From: Planctomycetaceae bacterium
GTDB lineage: Bacteria > Planctomycetota > Planctomycetia > Planctomycetales > Planctomycetaceae
NCBI GenBank assembly: GCA_002722955.1
Contig: PBMZ01000050.1
Location: 1-50,523, forward strand
Length of the DNA: 50,523 nucleotides
Direction of reading: 5' to 3'
A program made the position numbers and the translations under genes. Positions 8,642 to 17,331 of this stretch are shown piece by piece. A model generated the notes under the pieces. It saw only the letters and a list, made by a program, of their open reading frames with translations, was not told where the DNA came from and made no database searches. Every line of letters starts with the position of its first letter. Within the stretch, counting starts at the first letter, position 1.

Positions 8642-9640
8642 ATGTTAGTCGATCGTAAGAACCTTCGGATGCATCTGTTCTGGATCATCATTTTCGTGGT
8701 AGGGACAGCCGCATCAATCTTTTACTATTATCACGAGTATCAACAGAACGAACGCACGCCCGGTGGTAGTGGCGAGGTTGGTATTGTCCTTGGCGTTTTA
8801 GGCGGGGCAATCATTCTGTTCGAGTTCATGCTGTGGCCACGGCGCTTCCGAAAAGTCCGAGCTTGGCGAATCGGCAAGGCGCAAGCGTGGATGCGGGCTC
8901 ATATCTGGCTGGGATTGCTCACCATCCCCCTCATCTGGCTGCACAGCGACTTTAACTGGGGCGGTCAACTTAGCACCATCCTGGCTTGGCTCTATATCAT
9001 CGTGATCGGCAGCGGCGTCTTCGGGCTGGTGGCTCAGAATGTCATTCCTAAGAACCTCTTGGCGAACGTGCCAGCGGAGACGATCTTCTCGCAAATCGAG
9101 TACGTTTCCGAGGAACTTGCTACTGACGCCGAAAAGTTGGTTTTGGCCGTTTGTGGTCCTGCACCGGATGACTCGGACTTCCAGCCAACGGAAGCAGTCG
9201 CTACAAGCGCCTCGGCCATGCGTCCAGGTCTTGTCGTGCAAGGTTTTCAACGGCCAGTCGGCAACGCGTTCGGACGCGATTTGAGATTTCAGCTCTCAGC
9301 CGATTTAGCGGGAACGCAAATCAATAACCCGGAAGCACTTCGCAATATGTTTTACACCACCATCCGCCCATTCTTGTCGGAAGGTGCTAAATCGACTTCG
9401 CCTTTGAGATATCGTGATCGTTCGTTGGAGCTATTTCGCGAGTTGCGGGCACGCTTGTCCGAGGAAGCTTTTCCAGTCGTTGACGCGATGGAGAGCTGGT
9501 GCGAGCACCGTCGTCAATTTGACCGGCAAGCACGCATGCATCGCATGCTCCACGGATGGTTGGCGATCCACCTGCCGCTTTCGATGGCACTAGTGATATT
9601 GATGTTCGTGCATATCTTTGTGGCTTTGAAGTACTGGTAA
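8642..9640 (+). CDS. Diheme b-type cytochrome membrane subunit with a large soluble insert
   Basis: A 332-residue integral membrane protein. Hydrophobic segments lie at about 11-30, 45-65, 86-104, 111-131 and 306-330. Two His pairs with the spacing expected of bis-His heme b sites are visible: H87/H101 in one helix (RAHIWLGLLTIPLIWLHSDF) and H310/H324 in the last helix, so one or two hemes b are likely. A soluble stretch of about 170 residues (132-305) separates the last two helices. It begins an apparent operon with two multiheme cytochromes c and NuoEF/NuoG-like proteins and is the only obvious place for electrons to cross the membrane. No strong ribosome-binding site precedes the ATG. I recognise the general type but not a named family. 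Confidence 0.75.
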   Translation: MLVDRKNLRMHLFWIIIFVVGTAASIFYYYHEYQQNERTPGGSGEVGIVLGVLGGAIILFEFMLWPRRFRKVRAWRIGKAQAWMRAHIWLGLLTIPLIWLHSDFNWGGQLSTILAWLYIIVIGSGVFGLVAQNVIPKNLLANVPAETIFSQIEYVSEELATDAEKLVLAVCGPAPDDSDFQPTEAVATSASAMRPGLVVQGFQRPVGNAFGRDLRFQLSADLAGTQINNPEALRNMFYTTIRPFLSEGAKSTSPLRYRDRSLELFRELRARLSEEAFPVVDAMESWCEHRRQFDRQARMHRMLHGWLAIHLPLSMALVILMFVHIFVALKYW

Positions 9641-9732
9641 ACAGCGGAAACTTTGTTTGCTTGTCCTTTTGGTATTGAGAACTTGCTCTGCCGAAAGCCA
9701 AGCGATGGACTGATAACACGCGGAGCGTGCGC

Positions 9733-11256
9733 ATGAATCTGAAGATGACCGGTAAGCAGCGTGCTCTGCGCGTGCCGCTAACACACCATCAACGCAAAGA
9801 CGAATTGGTTCGTTCGCGTTTGACATGGACGTTGATAGCCACGGTCCTGGCGGCGGCGTACTTCTTTATTGACCTGATTCCCAACGAGGGTGGCACTGGC
9901 GATGAGCGATATTCGCGAGGGCCGGTGGCGGCTGTTCATGCCACTTGGGAAAAGGAATGCGATGCTTGTCACATCGACTTTGTGCCGATTCGCTCGGACG
10001 CTTGGGCTTCCACCGACGGTTGGTTGGCCTCGCTCTTGCCTGAAACGGCTGGCGATGATCCTGCACGGGCCTCGGACAAGAAATGCATGAGCTGTCATAA
10101 GGGCCCGGCTCATCATAGCAACGAAAAGGCGTCGGACATCCAAAGTTGTGCTCACTGCCATTTGGAGCACAAGGGCCGCGAGTTCGCCTTAGCCCGCACA
10201 GAGGATGCCAAGTGCATCGAGTGCCATAGCGATTTGATTGACCACATCGGCGGGGATTCGATCTATCCCGATGATCCCATCGAGCACGTTGTGCTGAGTT
10301 TTGCCTCGAGCCATCCCAAGTTTCGCTCGATCAAAACGGACCCCGGCAAAATCAAGTTCCCGCACGAGCGTCACTTGACCGCTGGCATTAAGCTTGGCGA
10401 GCGAGACCGCGGTGAGCTGAAGTTGTCAGGCTTGGCGAAACACCACGCGGATCGGTATATGAAAGAAGGACAATCGCCTGACGACGCTGTTCAGCTAGCG
10501 TGTGCCGATTGCCATAAGCTCGATAGCCAAGACCTAAAGGAATCTCTGGGCGACGGTCATCACACTGGCATCTTCCCACTTCGCTCCGGTGGCGAATACA
10601 TGTTGCCGATGAGCTACGAAATGGATTGCCAAGCCTGTCATCCGTTGTCGATTTCTCCAGGCTCAAAGGATCAAGTTCCTCACGGTTTGAAACCGGAAGA
10701 AGTGCTCAGCTTCGTCAAGGATTACTATCTTCGCGAATACTTGAAGAACGATCCCGCGCTTTCCGAACGAGAAGTGCCGCGACGGCGTGTTCCGGGCAAG
10801 ACCGAACTTTCCACGGATAAGATCAAAGCCAACAAGGCGGTCGCGCAGCAAGTGGCCAATGCCGAGAAGCACATTCGCCGCGTCTGTAACGAGTGCCATT
10901 ATTTCGAAAACGAAGAGGCGTCGAAGTTGTCGGCGGTTCAACCTGCCAACATTCCGAAGGTCTGGTTCAAGCATGCCAAGTTTGATCATACGGCTCACCG
11001 TGCGGTCAATTGCCAAGATTGCCACGCAGGTGCCGCGAACTCAAAACGTCACACGGATGTACTGATTCCGGGGCGCAACCTTTGCGTCAAATGCCACTCC
11101 GGCCGAACAGACGATGGAATGCAAGGTGGAGCTCGTTCGGATTGCGTTGAGTGTCATCGTTACCACGGTGGCGACGACCCACTACACGGCATGGGTACCA
11201 AGGATCGTGTTGGTAGCAGCATGCGAAAAGTCGAGGAGTTCTTGAAAGGCGACTGA
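9733..11256 (+). CDS. Decaheme cytochrome c, membrane anchored
   Basis: A 507-residue protein with an N-terminal transmembrane anchor (residues about 31-48) and ten CXXCH heme-c motifs: CDACH 76-80, CMSCH 118-122, CAHCH 139-143, CIECH 161-165, CADCH 257-261, CQACH 299-303, CNECH 385-389, CQDCH 427-431, CVKCH 451-455 and CVECH 471-475. Additional His residues between the motifs could be distal ligands. It should sit on the periplasmic side as an electron wire. An in-frame GTG lies 6 nt upstream, but the ATG at 9733 is preferred because GGAG is 7 nt before it. The downstream cytochrome gene starts 92 bp after the stop. Confidence 0.9.
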   Translation: MNLKMTGKQRALRVPLTHHQRKDELVRSRLTWTLIATVLAAAYFFIDLIPNEGGTGDERYSRGPVAAVHATWEKECDACHIDFVPIRSDAWASTDGWLASLLPETAGDDPARASDKKCMSCHKGPAHHSNEKASDIQSCAHCHLEHKGREFALARTEDAKCIECHSDLIDHIGGDSIYPDDPIEHVVLSFASSHPKFRSIKTDPGKIKFPHERHLTAGIKLGERDRGELKLSGLAKHHADRYMKEGQSPDDAVQLACADCHKLDSQDLKESLGDGHHTGIFPLRSGGEYMLPMSYEMDCQACHPLSISPGSKDQVPHGLKPEEVLSFVKDYYLREYLKNDPALSEREVPRRRVPGKTELSTDKIKANKAVAQQVANAEKHIRRVCNECHYFENEEASKLSAVQPANIPKVWFKHAKFDHTAHRAVNCQDCHAGAANSKRHTDVLIPGRNLCVKCHSGRTDDGMQGGARSDCVECHRYHGGDDPLHGMGTKDRVGSSMRKVEEFLKGD

Positions 11257-11348
11257 ACACGGGGGTGTTGATGTCGTCCCCTGAAAACTATCACCCAGAA
11301 GGCCACAAGGTTCGTCCTTGCGGAATTCATCGGTAAACTAATCGATTC

Positions 11349-12995
11349 ATGAAGCAATTTGTCACAACAGTTATCGTTTTCGCTGGCATCGTCGTGGCTT
11401 CACGATTTTGGTCGGGAAAGGAAAAGGAAGCGGAGCAGCACACAGGCTACAAAGATGCGGGAGTAGCATCGCCGTCGGATCCCGACCCAGAGGAAAGCTT
11501 GCCAGAAATAGTGGGCTCAGCTTACTTGGGTGTTAGCTCGTGTGCGGCGAGCGGTTGCCATGGTGGTCCGATTGAAAGCGATGGAGATCAGAAACGCGGC
11601 ATCTGGAACAGCTCCTATAGTGTCTGGGCCACAAAAGATATTCACGCCGATGCTTACTCAGTACTTTGGAGCGACCGTTCGCGCCAAATCATTAGCTACT
11701 TGACCATGCCGATTTTGCCGACGGAAGAGCAATATGCTCAGCACCAAACGAAGCTGGATGATTCAAAATTCTATTTGACGAAACTAAAGAAATACTGCAC
11801 TTCGTGTCACGCGACATACGATCCCGAACAGAATTCCCCTGATTCTGTCTTGGTGGATGGCGTAAGCTGCGAATCTTGCCACGGAGCCGCTCGCGATTGG
11901 CTGGCCGAGCACACTTCTCTGGACTGGCTGGAATACCCAACTAGCAAGAAATACACGCAGTGGCAATTGAGCGATTCCGACGCCGCATGGTCTAAGTCGG
12001 AGAGCAAGTACAAGATGACCGACACGCGTGATTTGTTGACGCGAGCAAAAGTTTGCTCGGACTGTCACATCGGTTCGCCGGATTCGCAAGGGCGGCCGTG
12101 GCGCGACCTGGATCATAAGATCATGGCGGCCGGCCATCCGCCGTTGGATTTCGAGTTGGCGGCATATATGGAAAACATTCCCAAACACTGGGACGAAGAC
12201 GACGATCATCGCTTCCAAACGAAGGATCGTGGCAAGGACGATAGCAAACGGGCAGAACGGTCGAATTTCCATTCCGAAGTCTGGTCGGTTGGTCAATCAG
12301 TGTCGCTGCTTTCTCGCGTCTTGTTACTTCAATCTCGAGCCCAGGCTGAGGTTGAGGGCATCAAGGAAGAGTGGCCAGAGTTTGCCGAACGTGGGTGCTA
12401 TGAATGTCACCACGCTTTGAAAGCGGACAGCTACCGTCAGCGGAAGATTAGCTTTAAACGTGGCGAGGGTGCTTGGGAGCCTTGGTATACGCCGATGGCG
12501 AAGGCTTTGGCGACGCATCTTGAGATGCCCACAGTTGGGCAGAACATCGCAAAGATTGAAGAGACGATGGGTCCGTGGTGGGGTAAACCTGAAGACGCCA
12601 GCGTTGCGGCTTTGGCAGCGATACCTTCGACTCGACGTATGGTTTCGCAGATTCTGGCCAACCCGGTCGAACCGAGTGGTCTGATGCAGTCCTTGTCAAA
12701 GTTCGATGTGGAAACGACTCGGGTAATTTGGAGCGATGTCGCTCAGTGGTACCTAGCCATCATGTCCACGCACAACGCAATCAAAGCAACACGTGATGAG
12801 AATGATAACGATAAAGCGCTCGCCGCGAAGATGAAGGAACTTGCCGTGTTCCTTGATTTTCCAGCACCTGTATCGGCCGATGATGGAAGCACGGAATCTT
12901 ACGACAGTCCAAGAGATTTCGACCCAACAGTTGAAAGCTTCCAAAGAGTGGTTGGCGAAGTTCGTCAGTTAATGAAGCAAGTTTCCCAACAGTAG
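11349..12995 (+). CDS. Multiheme cytochrome c (c554-like) with one CX4CH and four CXXCH motifs
   Basis: A 548-residue exported protein with an N-terminal hydrophobic anchor (residues 4-18). Four canonical heme-c motifs are seen: CTSCH 150-154, CESCH 174-178, CSDCH 236-240 and CYECH 350-354. A fifth, CAASGCH at 65-71, has four residues between the cysteines. The segment MAAGHPPLDFELAAY (about 259-273) resembles cytochrome c554-type planctomycete proteins. The last 170 residues lack heme motifs. It lies between the decaheme cytochrome and the NuoEF-like gene, with only 16 bp to the latter, which supports one functional unit. Electron transfer in the periplasm is inferred; no catalytic activity can be assigned. 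Confidence 0.85.
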   Translation: MKQFVTTVIVFAGIVVASRFWSGKEKEAEQHTGYKDAGVASPSDPDPEESLPEIVGSAYLGVSSCAASGCHGGPIESDGDQKRGIWNSSYSVWATKDIHADAYSVLWSDRSRQIISYLTMPILPTEEQYAQHQTKLDDSKFYLTKLKKYCTSCHATYDPEQNSPDSVLVDGVSCESCHGAARDWLAEHTSLDWLEYPTSKKYTQWQLSDSDAAWSKSESKYKMTDTRDLLTRAKVCSDCHIGSPDSQGRPWRDLDHKIMAAGHPPLDFELAAYMENIPKHWDEDDDHRFQTKDRGKDDSKRAERSNFHSEVWSVGQSVSLLSRVLLLQSRAQAEVEGIKEEWPEFAERGCYECHHALKADSYRQRKISFKRGEGAWEPWYTPMAKALATHLEMPTVGQNIAKIEETMGPWWGKPEDASVAALAAIPSTRRMVSQILANPVEPSGLMQSLSKFDVETTRVIWSDVAQWYLAIMSTHNAIKATRDENDNDKALAAKMKELAVFLDFPAPVSADDGSTESYDSPRDFDPTVESFQRVVGEVRQLMKQVSQQ

Positions 12996-13011
12996 TGATA
13001 AGCACCTCGAG

Positions 13012-14739
13012 ATGATCGTTCAAGAACTTCATCGAATCCAAAACATTCACGGTTTCCTTCCGGATGATGAACTGAGATCGCTTTCCGATCGAACCGGAAC
13101 GCCGCTTTATCGTTTGGAAGAAGTGTCGAGCTTCTTTCCGCACTTCTTGCGCGAACCGCCACCACAAGTCGAGGTGACCGTTTGCCGAGATATGACTTGT
13201 CATCTGCGCGGCTCCGACCAAATCATCGAAAAGTTGCAAGCGTTGCCCGAGTGCGATGGCAAGCGAATGAGTGCAAACGGAGTTTCTTGTTTGGGACGCT
13301 GCGACCGCGCGCCGGTTACCAGAATCGGCCATCACAACTACATGATTCCGTCAGCGACGGACGTTATCGAATTGGTGCAACAGGTCTTGGCCGGAGGTCA
13401 TCCGCCCGCTGATACCGATGAAGCTTACAACGATCTTTCGACGACTTGGGACATCGACATTTACGACTTGAAACCCGAGTTTCACGCGGTTCGACGCTAC
13501 ATCGAAGCCGAAGATCGTGATGCTGAACGTGACCGAATCATCGGTGCATTAGAAACCGCCAACTTGCTCGGTATGGGCGGTGCCGGTGGACGTGCCTATA
13601 AGAAATGGCGCGACGTCTACAACGCGGTCGGTACGGAAAAATACGTTGTCGTCAATGGTGACGAGAGTGAACCGGGGACGTTCAAAGACCGCGAGTTACT
13701 ACTCCGCACCCCGTACCTAACCCTCGAAGCGGTGATTCTTGCGGGCTTAGTTCTCAGCGGTACGCGAGGTTACATCTACATCCGTCACGAGTTCGAAGAA
13801 CAAATTGACGCCTGCAACCGCGCCATCAAGCAGGCCGAAGAGATGGGATATTGTGGGGAAGACATTCTGGGCTCGGGCATTGATTTCCCGGTCGAAGTCT
13901 TCGCCAGCCCTGGTGGCTACATTTGCGGTGAACAGACCGCCTTGATTGAAGCCATGGAAGATAAGCGTGCGGAGCCGCGGAATCGTCCGCCGGAACTGCA
14001 AACGAATGGCCTCTGGGATAAGCCAACACTTTTGAACAACGTCGAGACGATGGCTTGGGTACCCTCGATCGTTCTGAAGGACAACGGTCAATGGTTCGCC
14101 GATAAGGCCAAGCCTGGCTACAAGGGAAAACGGTTCTTCTCGATCAGTGGTGATTTGGAGAAGCCGGGCCCCTACGAAGTTCCGATTGGCATTACGCTGG
14201 GCGAAATGATCAACGATTACTGCGGCGGCATGAAAGACGGACAAGAGTTGAAAGCGTTCGCGGCTTCAGGTCCGTCAGGCGGTTTCTTGCCGAGGATGTT
14301 GCCGGTCGAGTACTTGGGCAAGCGGTTTGCCGATACCTTGCCCGAAGGAACGACTCACTTCGACATCTTGGATTGGCAGCTGGACATCGGCTTGTCCCGT
14401 CAAATGGGATTGATGATGGGTGCGGGCATGGTCGTCTACGGCGAGAACGCCGATATGGTCGAGCAGGCTTTGGCCTGCCTGAAGTTCTATCGCGCCGAGT
14501 CCTGCGGCAAGTGTGTGCCATGTCGGATCGGATCGCAAAAGCTGGTCGATTTGGGCTCTAGGATTCACGCTAAAGAGTTTGATTCGGGTGCGGTCGATTT
14601 GACAAAGGATTTGGTCGAGGAATTGGCCGAGGTAATGGAGATCACCGCGATCTGCGGTTTGGGAACGGTCGCACCGAATCCACTGCGAACGTTGCTCCGC
14701 CACTTCCCGGAAGAAGTCGAGAAGTACAAGAAGAAGTAA
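13012..14739 (+). CDS. NuoE-NuoF fusion: NADH-oxidising diaphorase subunit
   Basis: A 575-residue protein. Residues 1-130 form a NuoE-like thioredoxin-fold domain with the [2Fe-2S] ligands C58, C63, C93 and C97 (CRDMTC and CLGRC). Residues about 165-570 are NuoF-like: GMGGAGGRAYKKW (187-199) and NGDESEPGTFKDRELL (215-230) for FMN and NADH, GGYICGEQTALIEA, and a [4Fe-4S] site CGKCVPC (C498, C501, C504) with C548. NADH oxidation with transfer through FMN to iron-sulfur clusters is expected. The same fusion type occurs in diaphorase modules of hydrogenases and formate dehydrogenases, but no such catalytic subunit is nearby. The next gene is the matching NuoG-like carrier. Confidence 0.93.
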   Translation: MIVQELHRIQNIHGFLPDDELRSLSDRTGTPLYRLEEVSSFFPHFLREPPPQVEVTVCRDMTCHLRGSDQIIEKLQALPECDGKRMSANGVSCLGRCDRAPVTRIGHHNYMIPSATDVIELVQQVLAGGHPPADTDEAYNDLSTTWDIDIYDLKPEFHAVRRYIEAEDRDAERDRIIGALETANLLGMGGAGGRAYKKWRDVYNAVGTEKYVVVNGDESEPGTFKDRELLLRTPYLTLEAVILAGLVLSGTRGYIYIRHEFEEQIDACNRAIKQAEEMGYCGEDILGSGIDFPVEVFASPGGYICGEQTALIEAMEDKRAEPRNRPPELQTNGLWDKPTLLNNVETMAWVPSIVLKDNGQWFADKAKPGYKGKRFFSISGDLEKPGPYEVPIGITLGEMINDYCGGMKDGQELKAFAASGPSGGFLPRMLPVEYLGKRFADTLPEGTTHFDILDWQLDIGLSRQMGLMMGAGMVVYGENADMVEQALACLKFYRAESCGKCVPCRIGSQKLVDLGSRIHAKEFDSGAVDLTKDLVEELAEVMEITAICGLGTVAPNPLRTLLRHFPEEVEKYKKK

Positions 14740-14806
14740 GACAAATGGATCAAGCCTGTGTCTGCTGAGGATGCGGGCGTGATAACGTGACAACTGGAGA
14801 GTCTCA

Positions 14807-17269
14807 ATGGCCGACGAAGATGCCTTTCTGGATGAAGTAGCACTACTTTGGGAAGAGGAAGGTCTATTTGCTCGTGACGTCGATGGTCAACTCGTGCGCA
14901 TGGAGAAAGCGACCGAGAGTGACTACACGATGGACATTACGATGAAGATCGATGGTCAAGAGATCACGGTCAAGAAAGCGCGTCCATCGACCGACTCTCA
15001 AGGAAACATTCTCTTCGATCAGAACGGTCGGACTGTTCCGCGTTTGACCACAATCTATGACGCCGCTGACGAGCTGTTCGTGAAACAACAAGGCGGCACC
15101 AATCCGATTCCGATCCTTTGCCATCAAGAGCACATGCACCCGGCTGGCGTTTGCCGTGTTTGCTCGGTCGAAGTTTGTCGGATGAAGGGCGACCGCGAAG
15201 TTCCCGGCGGTAAACTTCTTCCCGCGTGCCACCATCCGGTCAAGCCGGACATGATCGTGCACACGATCGATTCTCCGCAGGAGGAAAGCAGTGTTCGGAT
15301 GCGTCGCGCCATTAAGGTCTTGGGCGAGCTGCTTGCATCCGACCACTTGCATAAAGAAGAGAGCAACGGCGTTCCCAACGAATTAGAAGTGCTCACCGAC
15401 CGCATGGGTTGCGAGACAAAACGCTTCACACCGCGCGAACGTCATGACCGTGGCCGCGACAATTCTTCTCAGCTGATTTCCGTCGATCACAATTCGTGCA
15501 TCCTTTGCAATCGTTGCATTAGGGCTTGCACGGAGATTAAAGAGAACAAGGTTATCGGTCGTACAGGCAAGGGCTATACGGCGACAATCGGATTCGACCT
15601 GAACAACAAGATGGCCGATTCCTCTTGCGTGTCCTGTGGTGAGTGCATGGTCTCTTGCCCGACGGATGCGTTGACGTTCCGCAATCCAGTCATCTCTGAC
15701 TGGTACAAAGAGGAACTCAAGGACCCCGCCAACACAGAAGTCACGGTCGAGGAACTCAAGCAGCATCGCTTGTTCAAGGCGATCTCGCATAAATGGTTGC
15801 AGTGGAATGTAGCGTCTGTGATTCGGCGAACCGTCAAGAAAGGCGACGTGCTTTGTCGTCTTGGAGAATACGGTGCGACCGCGTTTATCTTGAACAAAGG
15901 AAGCTTTGGAGTCTGGCTGCAGGATCCGTACGCTGGCCAACTGATCAAAACTCGTAAGAAGCGAAACTTCTTACAGCGATTGTTTGGCGCCAGTCCTCGT
16001 ATCGACAACGACGCGTTGGGACGCGGCAAAGTGCCGCCCGGCGATCCGTTGTTTACGATGACCCCCGAAGACTTGATCGTCGGCGAAATGACGTGCATGA
16101 GCGACCAGCCGCGGACTGGTACGATTGCCGCTATGGAAGATGGTGAGATCTTCGAGATTCGCCGTAACGTGCTTTACGTGCTACAGCGAAACGCGGTCTC
16201 GCGCGAAGAACTTGATTCGGTCTATCGACAACGCGCGTTGTTCTCTCACCTGAAGAAGATTTCGTTGTTCGCGGAATTGTCGAAGGGCGAGCAAGACGAG
16301 TGCGTCAATTACCTGAAGGATCGTGTTGACCTTATTCGCGTTGATCCGGGACAGAACATCTTCAGGCAGGGTGAAGCTGCGACAGACTTTTACATGGTCC
16401 GTTTGGGACACGTCAAAGTGCACCAATCGTTCCTCGGTCAAGAACAAGTCTTGGCCTACCTAAGACCGGACACGCACTTTGGTGAGATTGGCTTGGTCTC
16501 GAACTTCCCCGAGCTGATCGAAGAGCTGCAAAAGCAGGAAGTCCCGGAATATCTATGGCGGCGCCGAACGGCCAGTTGTACAGCCTTGGATGACGTCGAG
16601 TTGGTACGCGTCAAAGGACGCGACTTCTTTGAACTGACCAAGAAATTCCCAGCCCTCAAGGACCGCTTTATCGAGCACTCGCGGCAGATTCTTTCGACGA
16701 ATAAGGAAAAGCGAAAGAAAGTCGATGTGCCGATCGATGAGTTCTTAGACCAGGGCTTGTTCAATGCCCAACGTCTGCTGGTTATCGATCTGGAAGCCTG
16801 CACCCGCTGCGACGAATGTACCCGCGCCTGTGCAGACACGCACGGCGGTGTGACTCGTCTGGTTCGCGATGGCTTGCGATATGACAAGTTCTTGGTGGCC
16901 AGTGCTTGCCGATCATGCACCGACCCGTACTGTTTAGTCGGTTGCCCCGTCGATTCCATTCACCGTGATGATTCGCTGGAAATCATCATCGAAAACCACT
17001 GTATCGGTTGTGGTCAGTGCGCCAACAATTGTCCCTATGGCAATATCAACATGCACGGAATGGATCCGGTGATGCCAACCGTCGAATCAGACGACGGCAA
17101 AAACAAGCATGTTGCCGTCGTTCAGCAAAAGGCGACAACTTGCGACCTATGCCGCAATGTCGTTGGCGAGGGCGAAGATGTTAGCTGTGTCTACGCCTGC
17201 CCTCACAACGCCGCCTTCCGAATGACCGGCCCCGCGCTGTTCGACACCATCAAGGCCAACGCTAATTGA
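14807..17269 (+). CDS. NuoG-like ferredoxin with two cyclic-nucleotide-binding domains and a polyferredoxin tail
   Basis: An 820-residue cytoplasmic protein; GGAGAG precedes the ATG. Residues 45-150 form a [2Fe-2S] domain (C105, C116, C119, C141) as at the NuoG N-terminus. The Cys-rich segment that usually follows in NuoG is degenerate here (only C202). A 2x[4Fe-4S] ferredoxin uses C231/234/237/241 and C274/277/280/284. Two cNMP-binding domains follow, at about 330-465 (GE at 426-427, RT at 436-437) and about 480-630 (GE at 559-560, RT at 587-588). The C-terminus has four more [4Fe-4S] motifs: C665-675, C701-713, C732-742 and C779-798, like DmsB/HycB subunits. There is no molybdopterin domain. 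It probably takes electrons from the NuoEF fusion, with regulation by cAMP, cGMP or a related ligand. Confidence 0.88.
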   Translation: MADEDAFLDEVALLWEEEGLFARDVDGQLVRMEKATESDYTMDITMKIDGQEITVKKARPSTDSQGNILFDQNGRTVPRLTTIYDAADELFVKQQGGTNPIPILCHQEHMHPAGVCRVCSVEVCRMKGDREVPGGKLLPACHHPVKPDMIVHTIDSPQEESSVRMRRAIKVLGELLASDHLHKEESNGVPNELEVLTDRMGCETKRFTPRERHDRGRDNSSQLISVDHNSCILCNRCIRACTEIKENKVIGRTGKGYTATIGFDLNNKMADSSCVSCGECMVSCPTDALTFRNPVISDWYKEELKDPANTEVTVEELKQHRLFKAISHKWLQWNVASVIRRTVKKGDVLCRLGEYGATAFILNKGSFGVWLQDPYAGQLIKTRKKRNFLQRLFGASPRIDNDALGRGKVPPGDPLFTMTPEDLIVGEMTCMSDQPRTGTIAAMEDGEIFEIRRNVLYVLQRNAVSREELDSVYRQRALFSHLKKISLFAELSKGEQDECVNYLKDRVDLIRVDPGQNIFRQGEAATDFYMVRLGHVKVHQSFLGQEQVLAYLRPDTHFGEIGLVSNFPELIEELQKQEVPEYLWRRRTASCTALDDVELVRVKGRDFFELTKKFPALKDRFIEHSRQILSTNKEKRKKVDVPIDEFLDQGLFNAQRLLVIDLEACTRCDECTRACADTHGGVTRLVRDGLRYDKFLVASACRSCTDPYCLVGCPVDSIHRDDSLEIIIENHCIGCGQCANNCPYGNINMHGMDPVMPTVESDDGKNKHVAVVQQKATTCDLCRNVVGEGEDVSCVYACPHNAAFRMTGPALFDTIKANAN

Positions 17270-17331
17270 CGTGGCATTTTCTCTAGCCCCTGCAAGATGA
17301 ACGCGTCTTTTTGTCGCTGACGATTCGCCTC

